NCBI GenBank assembly: GCA_016742215.1
Contig: JACVCC010000001.1
Location: 124,001-188,000 of the forward strand
Source of the DNA: Brevundimonas sp.
GTDB lineage: Bacteria; Pseudomonadota; Alphaproteobacteria; Caulobacterales; Caulobacteraceae
DNA: 64,000 nt
Reading direction: 5' to 3'
Part shown: one piece after another, positions 53,402 through 61,292 of the stretch
How positions within the stretch are numbered: position 1 is the first letter of the stretch
Layout of the letters: each line of letters starts with the position of its first letter
Program-made: the position numbers and the translations under genes
The notes under the pieces: model-generated
Told to the model about the DNA's origin: nothing
The model's input: only the letters and a program-made list of their open reading frames with translations
Database searches by the model: none

Positions 53402-55245
53402 GCGGCGCGCGCCTGATCGGCGGCCGGCGCGTTCGCGGTTCCCGGCTTGCGGATCGGCAGGTCGAAGCTGACGGTCGTGCCGCGGCCCGGCTCGCTCTCC
53501 ATCTTCAGCTCGCCGCCGTGCAGTTCGATCAGCGACTTGGTCAGCGCCAGCCCCAGGCCGGTGCCCTGGGTGGTCTTGGAGTGCTGCCCCTCGACCTGCT
53601 CGAACGGACGGGCGAGGCGCACCAGATCCTCCGGCGCGATGCCGATGCCGGTGTCGGTCACGGCGACCCTCACCCGGTGATCGTCGAGCTGTGACAGGGC
53701 GACGACGATCTCGCCGCCCTCCGGCGTGAACTTCACCGCGTTGGAGATCAGGTTCAGGATCACCTGCTTCAGGCCACGGTGGTCCGCCTCGATGTCCGGA
53801 AGGGCGGGGGCATCGACCAGCAGGCTAAGGCCGGCCTCATCGATCTTTCCGCGCATCAGGCGGGCGGCGTCCGTAACGATCTCCTTCACCGACACAGTCT
53901 CGTAGTGAAGCGTCAGCTTGCCGGCCTCGATCTTGGCCATGTCCAGAATGTCGTTGATCAGGCTCAGCAGGTGCTGACCGGACTTCAGGATGTCTCCGGC
54001 ATAGCCCTTGTATTTCTGGTCGCCCAGCGGACCGAACATCTCGCCGGCCATGATCTCGGAGAAGCCGTTGATGGCGTTCAGCGGCGTGCGCAGTTCGTGG
54101 CTCATATTGGCCAGGAACTCCGACTTGGCCTGGTTGGCGGCCTCGGCGCGGGTCATGGCGACCTCGTATTTGCGCGCCAGCAGCCGCAGCTTCTCCTCGC
54201 GATCCTCCAGCTCGGTGATCGTGGCGTGCAGGCGCTCGACGGCGCGCTGGCGCTCCGCCTCCTTCTGCTTGATCGAGGTGATGTCCGCCGCCGTCACGAC
54301 CGAGCCGCCGTCCGAGGTGAAGCGCTCGATCAGTTGCAGCCAGCGCCCGTCTGTCAGCTCGACCTCGCGGGCGCCCGCCCGTCCGCCGGCGGCGGCCTGT
54401 TCGGATTTGATCGCCAGCGCCGCGATCCGGTTCAGATCCTGCTTGAAGGCCCCCTTGCGAACGACGCCTTCCTCGAAGCCGAAGGCGTCCTGAAAGGCCT
54501 GGTTCGACAGAATCAGGCGGCCGTTGCGGTCGAACAGGACGAAGGCGTCAGACACGCTTTCGATGCCGTCCCGCAGCCGCCCTTCGGCGGACTGCGCCTG
54601 GGCCTTGGCGCGCCGGGCCTCGGTGGTGTCCAGGGCGACGCCGAGGATCGAGCTGTAGCCCTCCGCGCCCCGCTCCCCGCGGGCCTGACCGCGGGCGTCG
54701 ATCCAGCGCGCGCGGCCATGCTCGTCCGGTACGGCGAAGCTGACCTCGAATGCCCCATAGGTCTGCGCCTGACGCAGGGCGTGCTGCACCGCTTCGCGAT
54801 AGCGCGGGTGGATGCGCTCCATCACAGTGTCCTCGGAGACGGGGCCGCTGTGTTCGAGGCCCATCAGGCGGGCCATATAGTCTGAGATCGTGACCTGACG
54901 AGTGTCGGTGTCCCAGTCCCAGACGCCGCACTGGGCTGCCTCGACCGCCCCGCGGAAGCGCCGCTCGGACGCCGCCCATTCGCGGCTGATGCCTACCTGA
55001 CGGCGCTGCATGAGAATGACGAGGACCAGGGTGAACAGGCCGATCCCGATCGGCGGTCCCAGCACCCACAGGTCGGAAGCCAGGGTGTTCGACGTCGACC
55101 CGGCGGCGTCGCGCGCCACCAGCATCACATGGGCAGTGATCGCCAGAGCCAGGGCGAGGATGGAGATGCGCAGCCACGCGGGGGCGCCCCGCTTGCGATC
55201 AGCGGCCCTTCGCCCCTGGGTTATGCGGCGCTCCTCACCGCGCAA
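53398..55245 (-). CDS. PAS-domain sensor histidine kinase, PleC/DivJ-like
   Basis: A 615-residue kinase. Two N-terminal helices (about 25-46 and 58-80) are followed by PAS domains at about 92-212 and 222-335 and a coiled coil. H383 lies in FLANMSHELRTPLNAINGFSE. The segment after it (EIMAGEMFGPLGDQKYKGYA) and the ATPase (NLISNAVKFTPEGG, DTGIGIAPEDLVRLARPFEQ, GTGLGLALTKSLIELHGG) closely resemble the PleC/DivJ kinases of Caulobacterales. It is shorter than PleC of C. crescentus. It may feed the DivK/PleD pathway; this needs testing. Three GANTC sites lie just upstream. Confidence 0.85.
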   Translation of the reverse strand: MRGEERRITQGRRAADRKRGAPAWLRISILALALAITAHVMLVARDAAGSTSNTLASDLWVLGPPIGIGLFTLVLVILMQRRQVGISREWAASERRFRGAVEAAQCGVWDWDTDTRQVTISDYMARLMGLEHSGPVSEDTVMERIHPRYREAVQHALRQAQTYGAFEVSFAVPDEHGRARWIDARGQARGERGAEGYSSILGVALDTTEARRAKAQAQSAEGRLRDGIESVSDAFVLFDRNGRLILSNQAFQDAFGFEEGVVRKGAFKQDLNRIAALAIKSEQAAAGGRAGAREVELTDGRWLQLIERFTSDGGSVVTAADITSIKQKEAERQRAVERLHATITELEDREEKLRLLARKYEVAMTRAEAANQAKSEFLANMSHELRTPLNAINGFSEIMAGEMFGPLGDQKYKGYAGDILKSGQHLLSLINDILDMAKIEAGKLTLHYETVSVKEIVTDAARLMRGKIDEAGLSLLVDAPALPDIEADHRGLKQVILNLISNAVKFTPEGGEIVVALSQLDDHRVRVAVTDTGIGIAPEDLVRLARPFEQVEGQHSKTTQGTGLGLALTKSLIELHGGELKMESEPGRGTTVSFDLPIRKPGTANAPAADQARAA

Positions 55246-55260
55246 GGCGATCTCCCGGAC

Positions 55261-55302
55261 GATTCGACGACGATCCCGGAATCTAGGCTGCGTCGCGGAT
55301 TC
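55261..55302 (-). promoter_or_regulatory. Cluster of GANTC (CcrM) sites upstream of the PAS kinase gene
   Basis: Three GANTC sites, at 55261-55265, 55279-55283 and 55298-55302, fall in 42 bases of the 91-base spacer before the kinase start. GANTC is the CcrM methylation target in Caulobacterales and can set cell-cycle timing through GcrA. Two further sites lie at 55348-55352 and 55357-55361, in the end of the upstream gene. Confidence 0.5.
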
Positions 55303-55336
55303 GTGTCGAGGAGGGCTTAACCCCTCATCAACGCTT

Positions 55337-55921
55337 TCAGGCGGCGTGAGTCACAGGAGTCGCACCCGGGCCGGATTGGGCCTCGAGCGCCGGCGACGCC
55401 AGCACGCTGGTCACGGACTTCAGCACGGCGCGGGCTTCGCGCGCCATCGCCACCATTTCCGGCGGCGCATCGTCCGGGGCCTCGTCCACGCTGGCGACCA
55501 TGCGTTCGGCGATCGCCATCAGGCGGGGCGCCGCGGCGATCAGCCGGGCCTGGAACTCGATCTGCTCGGGATCGCGGTCGTACTCGGCGCCGGGCACGCG
55601 CCAGCCGCCCCAGTCCGCCTTGTCGGTGACCACCACGGGATAGGTGCCGGGGAAGGGGTGGTGCGGCGTGTCCTCCGCCGTCTGCCACTTGTTCCGCGCC
55701 CGCATCAGCCGCCACTGCTGGCCTGTATCCGCCGCGTGATCCTCGACCGGCAGCAGGAGCTCGTGGGCGAGGAACTCGCGGCCCAGACCCACGTCATAGG
55801 TGACGCGCACGGGCTCCTCGAAACCCTTGGCCCACACGGGCTGGACCTTCTCGATCTGGGCCCATGCGCCGACGCATTCGACCCAGACCTTCTGGCCCTT
55901 CTGGAATTGCGCGCGCGCCAT
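55337..55921 (-). CDS. Conserved hypothetical protein
   Basis: A 194-residue soluble protein. It begins ARAQFQKGQKVWVECVGAWAQIEK and has Trp-rich blocks (QVQPVWAKGFEEPVRVTYDVGLG, DKADWGGWRVPGAEYDRDP). A helical C-terminal part follows (ARLIAAAPRLMAIAERMVAS). The N-terminal strands look like a small SH3-like or KOW-like barrel, as a guess. ATG 55921 has GAGGAG in position. It lies upstream of the PAS kinase on the same strand. I recognise no named family. Confidence 0.65.
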   Translation of the reverse strand: MARAQFQKGQKVWVECVGAWAQIEKVQPVWAKGFEEPVRVTYDVGLGREFLAHELLLPVEDHAADTGQQWRLMRARNKWQTAEDTPHHPFPGTYPVVVTDKADWGGWRVPGAEYDRDPEQIEFQARLIAAAPRLMAIAERMVASVDEAPDDAPPEMVAMAREARAVLKSVTSVLASPALEAQSGPGATPVTHAA

Positions 55922-55997
55922 CACCCACTCCTCGTTCCGGCGCACAATGGCTGCGGCGGATGAACAGCGGGTTTGGCGAAAAGGTTAACGCGTCCGG

Positions 55998-56408
55998 TCA
56001 GGCGCGCGAGATGTCTTCCAGCGCCTCGCCGGCGTACTTCTCCTTCACGCGGGTCGACAGGTCGCCCAGCGAGACCACGCCGACCAGCCGGTCATTCTTG
56101 TCCAGCACCGGCAGTCGGCGAATCTGGCGGCTGCCCATGGTGTCCAGCACCGTCTTCAGGTCGTCATCGGCGCGGGCCACGTGCGGATCGCGGGTGATGA
56201 ACTCTACCACTGGCGACGAGGCGGCCGCCCCGCCGGCAATCGCGCGCACCACGATGTCGCGGTCGGTGATCGTGCCGATCAGGGTGTCGCCGTCGGCGAC
56301 AGGCATGAAGCCGAAATCGCCGGCCTGCATCCGTCCGGATACTTCCTGAAGGGTGTCGCCGGGGCGGGCCACCTGCACGTCCTTGCTCATCAGATCGCGA
56401 ACTTTCAT
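55998..56408 (-). CDS. Tandem CBS-domain protein
   Basis: A 136-residue protein of two CBS domains: MKVRDLMSKDVQVARPGDTLQEVSGRM with DGDTLIGTITDRDIVVRAI, then VARADDDLKTVLDTMG with LVGVVSLGDLST. CBS pairs bind adenine nucleotides or S-adenosylmethionine and regulate partner proteins. The ATG at 56408 has GGAGAG upstream; the longer antisense frame up to 57674 lies over the opposite aldehyde dehydrogenase gene and is not coding. The partner is unknown. Confidence 0.92.
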   Translation of the reverse strand: MKVRDLMSKDVQVARPGDTLQEVSGRMQAGDFGFMPVADGDTLIGTITDRDIVVRAIAGGAAASSPVVEFITRDPHVARADDDLKTVLDTMGSRQIRRLPVLDKNDRLVGVVSLGDLSTRVKEKYAGEALEDISRA

Positions 56409-56522
56409 CGGAACTCTCCCTTTGAATCCGGTTGCACACAGAACCCGTCGGGAGAGGCCGGGTTCCGCTTCCCCGACGCCCGGCGGAGGGCTAGACGGTT
56501 TCGCTGACGAGGGAGCGTGATC

Positions 56523-58019
56523 ATGACCGCGGCGCACGAGGCGAAGACCATTCTGGACCGGCTGGGCGTTCCCGCCGCGGCCTGGGGCGAGGGCATTCAG
56601 ACCCGCTCTCCGATCGACGGCTCGACCGGCGCGCCGGTGCGCGAGACGGCGGATGTCGAGGATGTCATCGCCCTCTCGACACGGGCCTTCGCCGCCTGGA
56701 AGCGCGTGCCTGCGCCGCGTCGCGGCGAACTGGTCCGCCTGTTCGGCGAGGAGCTCAGGGCCGCCAAGGACGACCTCGCGGCGCTGGTCACCCTGGAGGC
56801 CGGAAAGGTCACGTCCGAGGGCCTCGGCGAGGTGCAGGAGATGATCGACATCTGCGACTTCGCCGTCGGCCTGTCGCGCCAGCTCTACGGCCTGACGCTC
56901 GCCAGCGAGCGCCCGGGCCACCACATGCGCGAGACGTGGCAGCCGCTGGGCCCTGTGCTGGTCATTTCGGCCTTCAACTTCCCGGTCGCGGTCTGGGCGT
57001 GGAACGCCTGTCTCGCCCTGGTCTGCGGCGATCCGGTCATCTGGAAACCGTCCGAGAAGACGCCGATGACCGCGCTGGCGACCCAAGCGATCTTCGAGCG
57101 CGCCCTGACCCGGTTCGGGGACGCGCCTGAGGGCCTGTCGCAGGTCGTCATCGGCGGGCGCGAGGCCGGCGAGACGCTGGCCGCCGACGCCCGCATCCCG
57201 CTGGTTTCCGCCACCGGCTCGACCCGGATGGGTCGGGAAGTCGCGCAGACCGTCGCCGCCCGTCTCGGCCGTTCGCTGCTCGAGCTGGGCGGCAACAATG
57301 CGATGATCGTCGCACCCTCGGCCGATCTCGATCTGGCCGTCCGGGCTGTCGCCTTCTCGGCCGTGGGCACCGCGGGACAGCGCTGCACCACCCTGCGTCG
57401 CCTGTTCGTGCACCAGTCCGTCGCCGGACAGTTCGCCGAGCGTCTGACCAGAGCCTACGAAAGCCTGCCGGTCGGCGATCCGCGCGAGCCCGGTGTCCTG
57501 ATCGGTCCGCTGATCGACGAGGCCGCCTATGACGCCTTCCGCGCCTCGGTGGATCAGGGCGCGAAGGAAGGCGTCCTGATCGTCGGCGGTGAGCGGCTGG
57601 ATCGCCCGGGCGTCTATGTAAAGCCCGCCCTGATCGGCATGGGGTCGGCTGGCCAGACCGATCTGGTCAGGCACGAGACCTTCGCCCCGATCCTCTACAT
57701 GTTCGCCTATGAGGACTTCGACGCGGCAGTCGAAATGCAGAACGCAGTGCCGCAGGGTCTGTCGTCCTGCGTCTTCACCGACAGCGTCCGCGAGGCCGAG
57801 CAGTTCCTGTCGGCCTGGGGCTCGGACTGCGGCATCGCCAACGTCAACATCGGCCCGTCGGGCGCCGAGATCGGCGGCGCGTTCGGCGGCGAGAAGGACA
57901 CCGGTGGCGGGCGCGAGTCCGGTTCGGATGCGTGGAAGGCCTATATGCGTCGCCAGACCCAGACCGTTAACTTCAGCCGCGATCTTCCGCTGGCCCAGGG
58001 CGTCAAGTTCGACGTCTGA
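56523..58019 (+). CDS. amaB: Aldehyde dehydrogenase, ALDH7/AmaB type
   Basis: A 498-residue NAD-dependent dehydrogenase of the antiquitin group, which oxidises alpha-aminoadipic semialdehyde / piperideine-6-carboxylate in lysine breakdown. Active-site E254 (LLELGGNNAM) and C288 (GQRCTTLRR) are present. The ALDH7 hallmark NVNIGPSGAEIGGAFGGEK and TGGGRESGSDAWKAYMRR mark the C-terminus. ATG 56523 is chosen because GGGAG at 56511-56515 sits seven bases before it; GTG 56517 is too close. No other lysine-catabolism gene is adjacent. Confidence 0.9.
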   Translation: MTAAHEAKTILDRLGVPAAAWGEGIQTRSPIDGSTGAPVRETADVEDVIALSTRAFAAWKRVPAPRRGELVRLFGEELRAAKDDLAALVTLEAGKVTSEGLGEVQEMIDICDFAVGLSRQLYGLTLASERPGHHMRETWQPLGPVLVISAFNFPVAVWAWNACLALVCGDPVIWKPSEKTPMTALATQAIFERALTRFGDAPEGLSQVVIGGREAGETLAADARIPLVSATGSTRMGREVAQTVAARLGRSLLELGGNNAMIVAPSADLDLAVRAVAFSAVGTAGQRCTTLRRLFVHQSVAGQFAERLTRAYESLPVGDPREPGVLIGPLIDEAAYDAFRASVDQGAKEGVLIVGGERLDRPGVYVKPALIGMGSAGQTDLVRHETFAPILYMFAYEDFDAAVEMQNAVPQGLSSCVFTDSVREAEQFLSAWGSDCGIANVNIGPSGAEIGGAFGGEKDTGGGRESGSDAWKAYMRRQTQTVNFSRDLPLAQGVKFDV

Positions 58020-58041
58020 CGCCGCGGGGCGTCTGGCGCGC

Positions 58042-59238
58042 TCAGGCCTCCAGAGCCCGGTCGAGGGCCTCGGCCAGGTCGCCCCTGCCGGAAACCTCGA
58101 CCCGCTCCAACCCCAGCCAACCGGCCATTCGCTTCAGCTCCGCTGCAAGGCGTTCCGGCGTCTGCGCTGTCGTTTCCGGTTCTCGCCAGGCGGCCTGTAC
58201 GCGCAGCACGCCGGCCTTGCGGTCCGACTTCAGATCGACGCGCGCCGTGACGGCCTCGTCCTCGAGGAAGGGCAGGACGTAATAGCCGTGCAGCCGCTTG
58301 TGCTCGGGCGTGTAGATCTCCAGCCGGACCTTCACGTCGAACAGCCGCTCGGTCCGGTCGCGGGTCCAGATCAGATTGTCGAACGGGGACAGCAGCGCCG
58401 CGTGCGCCACCTTGCGCGGCGTCTTCGCGCCGGGCGCCAGATAGGCGAGGTTCTTCCAGCCCTTCACCCGCACCGGCGTCAGCTCTCCGGCCTCGACCAG
58501 TTCGGCCACCCGGGCCCGGTTGTCGGCCAGCGGCAGGCGGAACCAGTCGCGCAGGTCGGCCTCGGTGGCGATGCCCTGCGCGCGGGCGGCGATGCGGACC
58601 AGCTCGCGCTGGGCGTCCGCCTCGTCCGGTGTGGGCAGTTCGATGATCCGTGCGGGCAGGGCGCGTTCGGTCAGGTCATAGACGCGCTCGAAGCCGTTGC
58701 GCGTCCTTGTGGTGATCAGGCCTGCCCAGAACAGCCACTCCAGCGCCCGCTTGCCGTCCGACCATTCCCACCATCCCGGCTTGCCGCGAGGTCCCTCGGC
58801 GAAGTCGCCTCCGGTGACCGGGCCCCTCCGCTCGATCTCGTTCAGGACATTGTCGATGTAGTCGCGCCGCTCGCGCCCGAACCGCGCCAGGCCGGTCCAC
58901 ATGGCGCCGTCCCGCGCCCGCTCCATCCGCCAGCGGAAGAGGGGCTGCAGCTCGAGCGGCATCATCGAGGCCTCGTGCCCCCAGTACTCGAACAGGCTGC
59001 GGCGGGCGCCCCAGGCCTCGGCCTCCAGCGCCTCGCGTGGATAGTCTCCCAGTCGCGAGAAGGCGGGCAGGTAGTGGGTGCGTGTGACGACGTTGACGCT
59101 GTCGATCTGGATCACGCCCAGCCGCCGCGCCACGTCACGGAAATGCTTCCGGTCCGGGCTGGCGGGCGGCGACTTGCCGAAGCCCTGGGCGGCCAGGGCG
59201 ATACGGCGGGCGGTCTTGAGGCTGAGGGTGTCGGTCAC
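58042..59238 (-). CDS. YcaQ-family winged-helix DNA glycosylase
   Basis: A 398-residue protein of the YcaQ/AlkX family (formerly DUF1006), which unhooks interstrand DNA crosslinks in E. coli. The catalytic QxD motif is Q44-I45-D46 in GVIQIDSVNVV. It has FEYWGHEASMMPLELQPLFRWRM, WFRLPLADNRARVAELVEAGELTPV and the late HKRLHGYYVLPFLEDE block. Length is standard. It is convergent with the aldehyde dehydrogenase. Confidence 0.9.
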   Translation of the reverse strand: MTDTLSLKTARRIALAAQGFGKSPPASPDRKHFRDVARRLGVIQIDSVNVVTRTHYLPAFSRLGDYPREALEAEAWGARRSLFEYWGHEASMMPLELQPLFRWRMERARDGAMWTGLARFGRERRDYIDNVLNEIERRGPVTGGDFAEGPRGKPGWWEWSDGKRALEWLFWAGLITTRTRNGFERVYDLTERALPARIIELPTPDEADAQRELVRIAARAQGIATEADLRDWFRLPLADNRARVAELVEAGELTPVRVKGWKNLAYLAPGAKTPRKVAHAALLSPFDNLIWTRDRTERLFDVKVRLEIYTPEHKRLHGYYVLPFLEDEAVTARVDLKSDRKAGVLRVQAAWREPETTAQTPERLAAELKRMAGWLGLERVEVSGRGDLAEALDRALEA

Positions 59239-59304
59239 ACCCCCAGCCTATCCGAACCGAACCGACGCGCCATGCGTCCTGCGATGAACGCCCGCGGAAA
59301 TCGG

Positions 59305-61140
59305 CTACGGTGTCGGTCGCGGCCGCAGGGTCTCTGCGCGCCGGACCAGTTGGGTGAACTCCGCCCGTTCGCCGTATGGGTCTTCACCGCGGGCGCCTTG
59401 GGCCTGCTCCAGAATGGCGTTCCAGCCATAGTCGGCCGGCATCCACGGGTCGCCACGCAGCTTCTGGCCGAAGGCCGCCACCGCGAGCGCCCATCGGGTG
59501 CTTTCCGGCGGTGTCGCGGTCAATGAAGCGCTGGCGCGGTTGGCCAGGGCGTGCTGCATCAGGCGTGACTCGCTTTCTCCGGGCAGTTTGTAGCGCACCT
59601 GCACGAAGCCGATCTCGCCGTTCGGATCGCCCGCCACGGCCGGCGCACGGTTCTGCTCGTAACGACGGTCCGGGATCTGGCTCGGGCCGCCGACGGGCGT
59701 GATCTCGTACAGGGCCGTCACCGAGGCGCCCGATCCGACTTCGCCCGCGTCGACGCGGTCATTGCTGAAGTCCTCCTCGTTCAGCAGGCGGGTCTCGTAG
59801 CCAATCAGGCGGTACTCGCTGACCCGCGCCGGATTGAACTCGACCTGGATCTTCACATCGTCGGCGATCGGGAAGGCGCCGCGGTCGAACTGAGGGCCGA
59901 ACAGGCGGCGGGCCTCGTTCAGGTCGTCGACATAGGCCGCCGTGCCGTTGCCGGCCTGAGCGATCGCCTGCATCCGCTCGTCCTGATAGTTGCCCCGGCC
60001 GAAGCCGTAGACGGACAGGTAGATGCCGGTCTCGCGCTTGCCGGCGACGTAGTCCTCCAGCCGCTGGTTGTTGGTCTGGCCGACGTTGAAGTCGCCGTCG
60101 GTGAACATCAGGATCCGGTTCACCCGGTCGCGGGCGAAGTTCACCTGCGCCTGATCGTAGGCGTTGGTCATGCCCGTCGCGCCTGCCGTTCCGCCAGAGG
60201 CATAGAGGCTGGCGACGGCGCAGCGCAGCTTCAGCTTCTGGGTCCCCGGTGTGGGCGCCAGCGTCGTGCCGGCGCCCTCGGCGTAGTAGGTCACGGCCAC
60301 ATGGTCCTGCGGGCGCAGGCGGTCGATGATCAGGTTCATCGCCTGCTGGGCCAGCGGCAGCTTGTCGGGATTGTCCATCGAACCCGACACGTCGACCAGG
60401 AAGGTCAGGTTCAGCGGGCGACGCTCGCCTTCGGGCAGCTCATAGCCCTGCAAGCCGACGTGAACGATCTGTCGACCCGGCGACCACGGGGAGGCGGTCA
60501 CGGTCGTCGACAGGGCGAACGGCTCGTTCGCCGACCGGGGCCGATCGTAGCCGTAGTCGAAATAGTTGATCAGTTCCTCGACCCGCACCGCGTCCTGCGG
60601 AGGCGCGCGGCCGTCATCGACGAAGCGGCGCACGTTCGAGTAGCTGGCCGTGTCCACGTCGATCGAGAAGGTCGAGACCGGCTCGGTTGCCACGCGTCGG
60701 ACCGGGTTGGGTGTCGCGTCCGGATAGCGCTCGGTGTCGACCGGCGCCGGACGGATCGTCGGGGAAGGGGCGCCGCCGACCCGTCCGGAAATCCGGCTGC
60801 CCGACACGACCACGCTTTCGGCCACGACCGGCGCGGGGGCCACGGCGTTGCTTGGATACGGAACAGGTGGAGGCGGGGGAGGCGGCGGAGGAGGAGGCGG
60901 CGGCATGGGCGATGGAGGCGGGGGGACCGGTCCCGCCAGACGATTTCTGGCGGTCACCCGCTCGCGCGATTCCGGCAGAAGGATGCCGTACTGGCGACAG
61001 CTGGCGACGGTCGGTTCCCCGTCGATGACCCGGACAGGTCTTTGACGCTGGGCTCCCTCGGGCGGCGGCGGGGCGGCGCCCATCGTCGTCAGCGCGACAA
61101 GGGCGGCGGCGGTAGCGGTCTTCAGCGGGCGGGACGTCAT
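59305..61140 (-). CDS. Von Willebrand factor A-domain protein, YfbK type
   Basis: A 611-residue exported protein. A signal segment (about 1-22) is followed by a Pro-rich region with about a dozen consecutive prolines (about 80-92) and the string VVAESVVVSGSRISG, reminiscent of a TonB-receptor plug. A YfbK N-terminal domain (STFSIDVDTASYSNVRRFVDDG) precedes the VWA domain with MIDAS FLVDVSGSM and FTDGDFNVG. A C-terminal DUF3520-like region ends RRAETLRPRPTP. Such proteins probably bind divalent metal and protein partners at the envelope; function is unknown. Confidence 0.87.
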   Translation of the reverse strand: MTSRPLKTATAAALVALTTMGAAPPPPEGAQRQRPVRVIDGEPTVASCRQYGILLPESRERVTARNRLAGPVPPPPSPMPPPPPPPPPPPPPVPYPSNAVAPAPVVAESVVVSGSRISGRVGGAPSPTIRPAPVDTERYPDATPNPVRRVATEPVSTFSIDVDTASYSNVRRFVDDGRAPPQDAVRVEELINYFDYGYDRPRSANEPFALSTTVTASPWSPGRQIVHVGLQGYELPEGERRPLNLTFLVDVSGSMDNPDKLPLAQQAMNLIIDRLRPQDHVAVTYYAEGAGTTLAPTPGTQKLKLRCAVASLYASGGTAGATGMTNAYDQAQVNFARDRVNRILMFTDGDFNVGQTNNQRLEDYVAGKRETGIYLSVYGFGRGNYQDERMQAIAQAGNGTAAYVDDLNEARRLFGPQFDRGAFPIADDVKIQVEFNPARVSEYRLIGYETRLLNEEDFSNDRVDAGEVGSGASVTALYEITPVGGPSQIPDRRYEQNRAPAVAGDPNGEIGFVQVRYKLPGESESRLMQHALANRASASLTATPPESTRWALAVAAFGQKLRGDPWMPADYGWNAILEQAQGARGEDPYGERAEFTQLVRRAETLRPRPTP

Positions 61141-61292
61141 GGCGGAACCCTCTCGTTGGATGCGCTACCATGAGGCGATCCGGGTCCGGGCGAAACTGTG
61201 GCGGTTATCCCTGACGAAGCCTGACGCCAGGAGGGTGGCGCATTGGCGCAACGATCCCCACTATGTGCGCCAGCGGACAGGGGAACGGCGAC

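Noticed and set aside
55313-55330. A CtrA binding site (TTAA-N7-TTAA) near the PAS kinase
   Set aside because: Only a single TTAAC half-site is present, in a small GAGGG/CCCTC repeat. The second half-site is missing. Similar lone TTAAC sites near 36650 and 39255 were also rejected.
57709-59526. A 605-residue plus-strand open frame
   Set aside because: Begins out of frame in the ALDH gene and then runs antisense to the YcaQ gene. No domain is visible.
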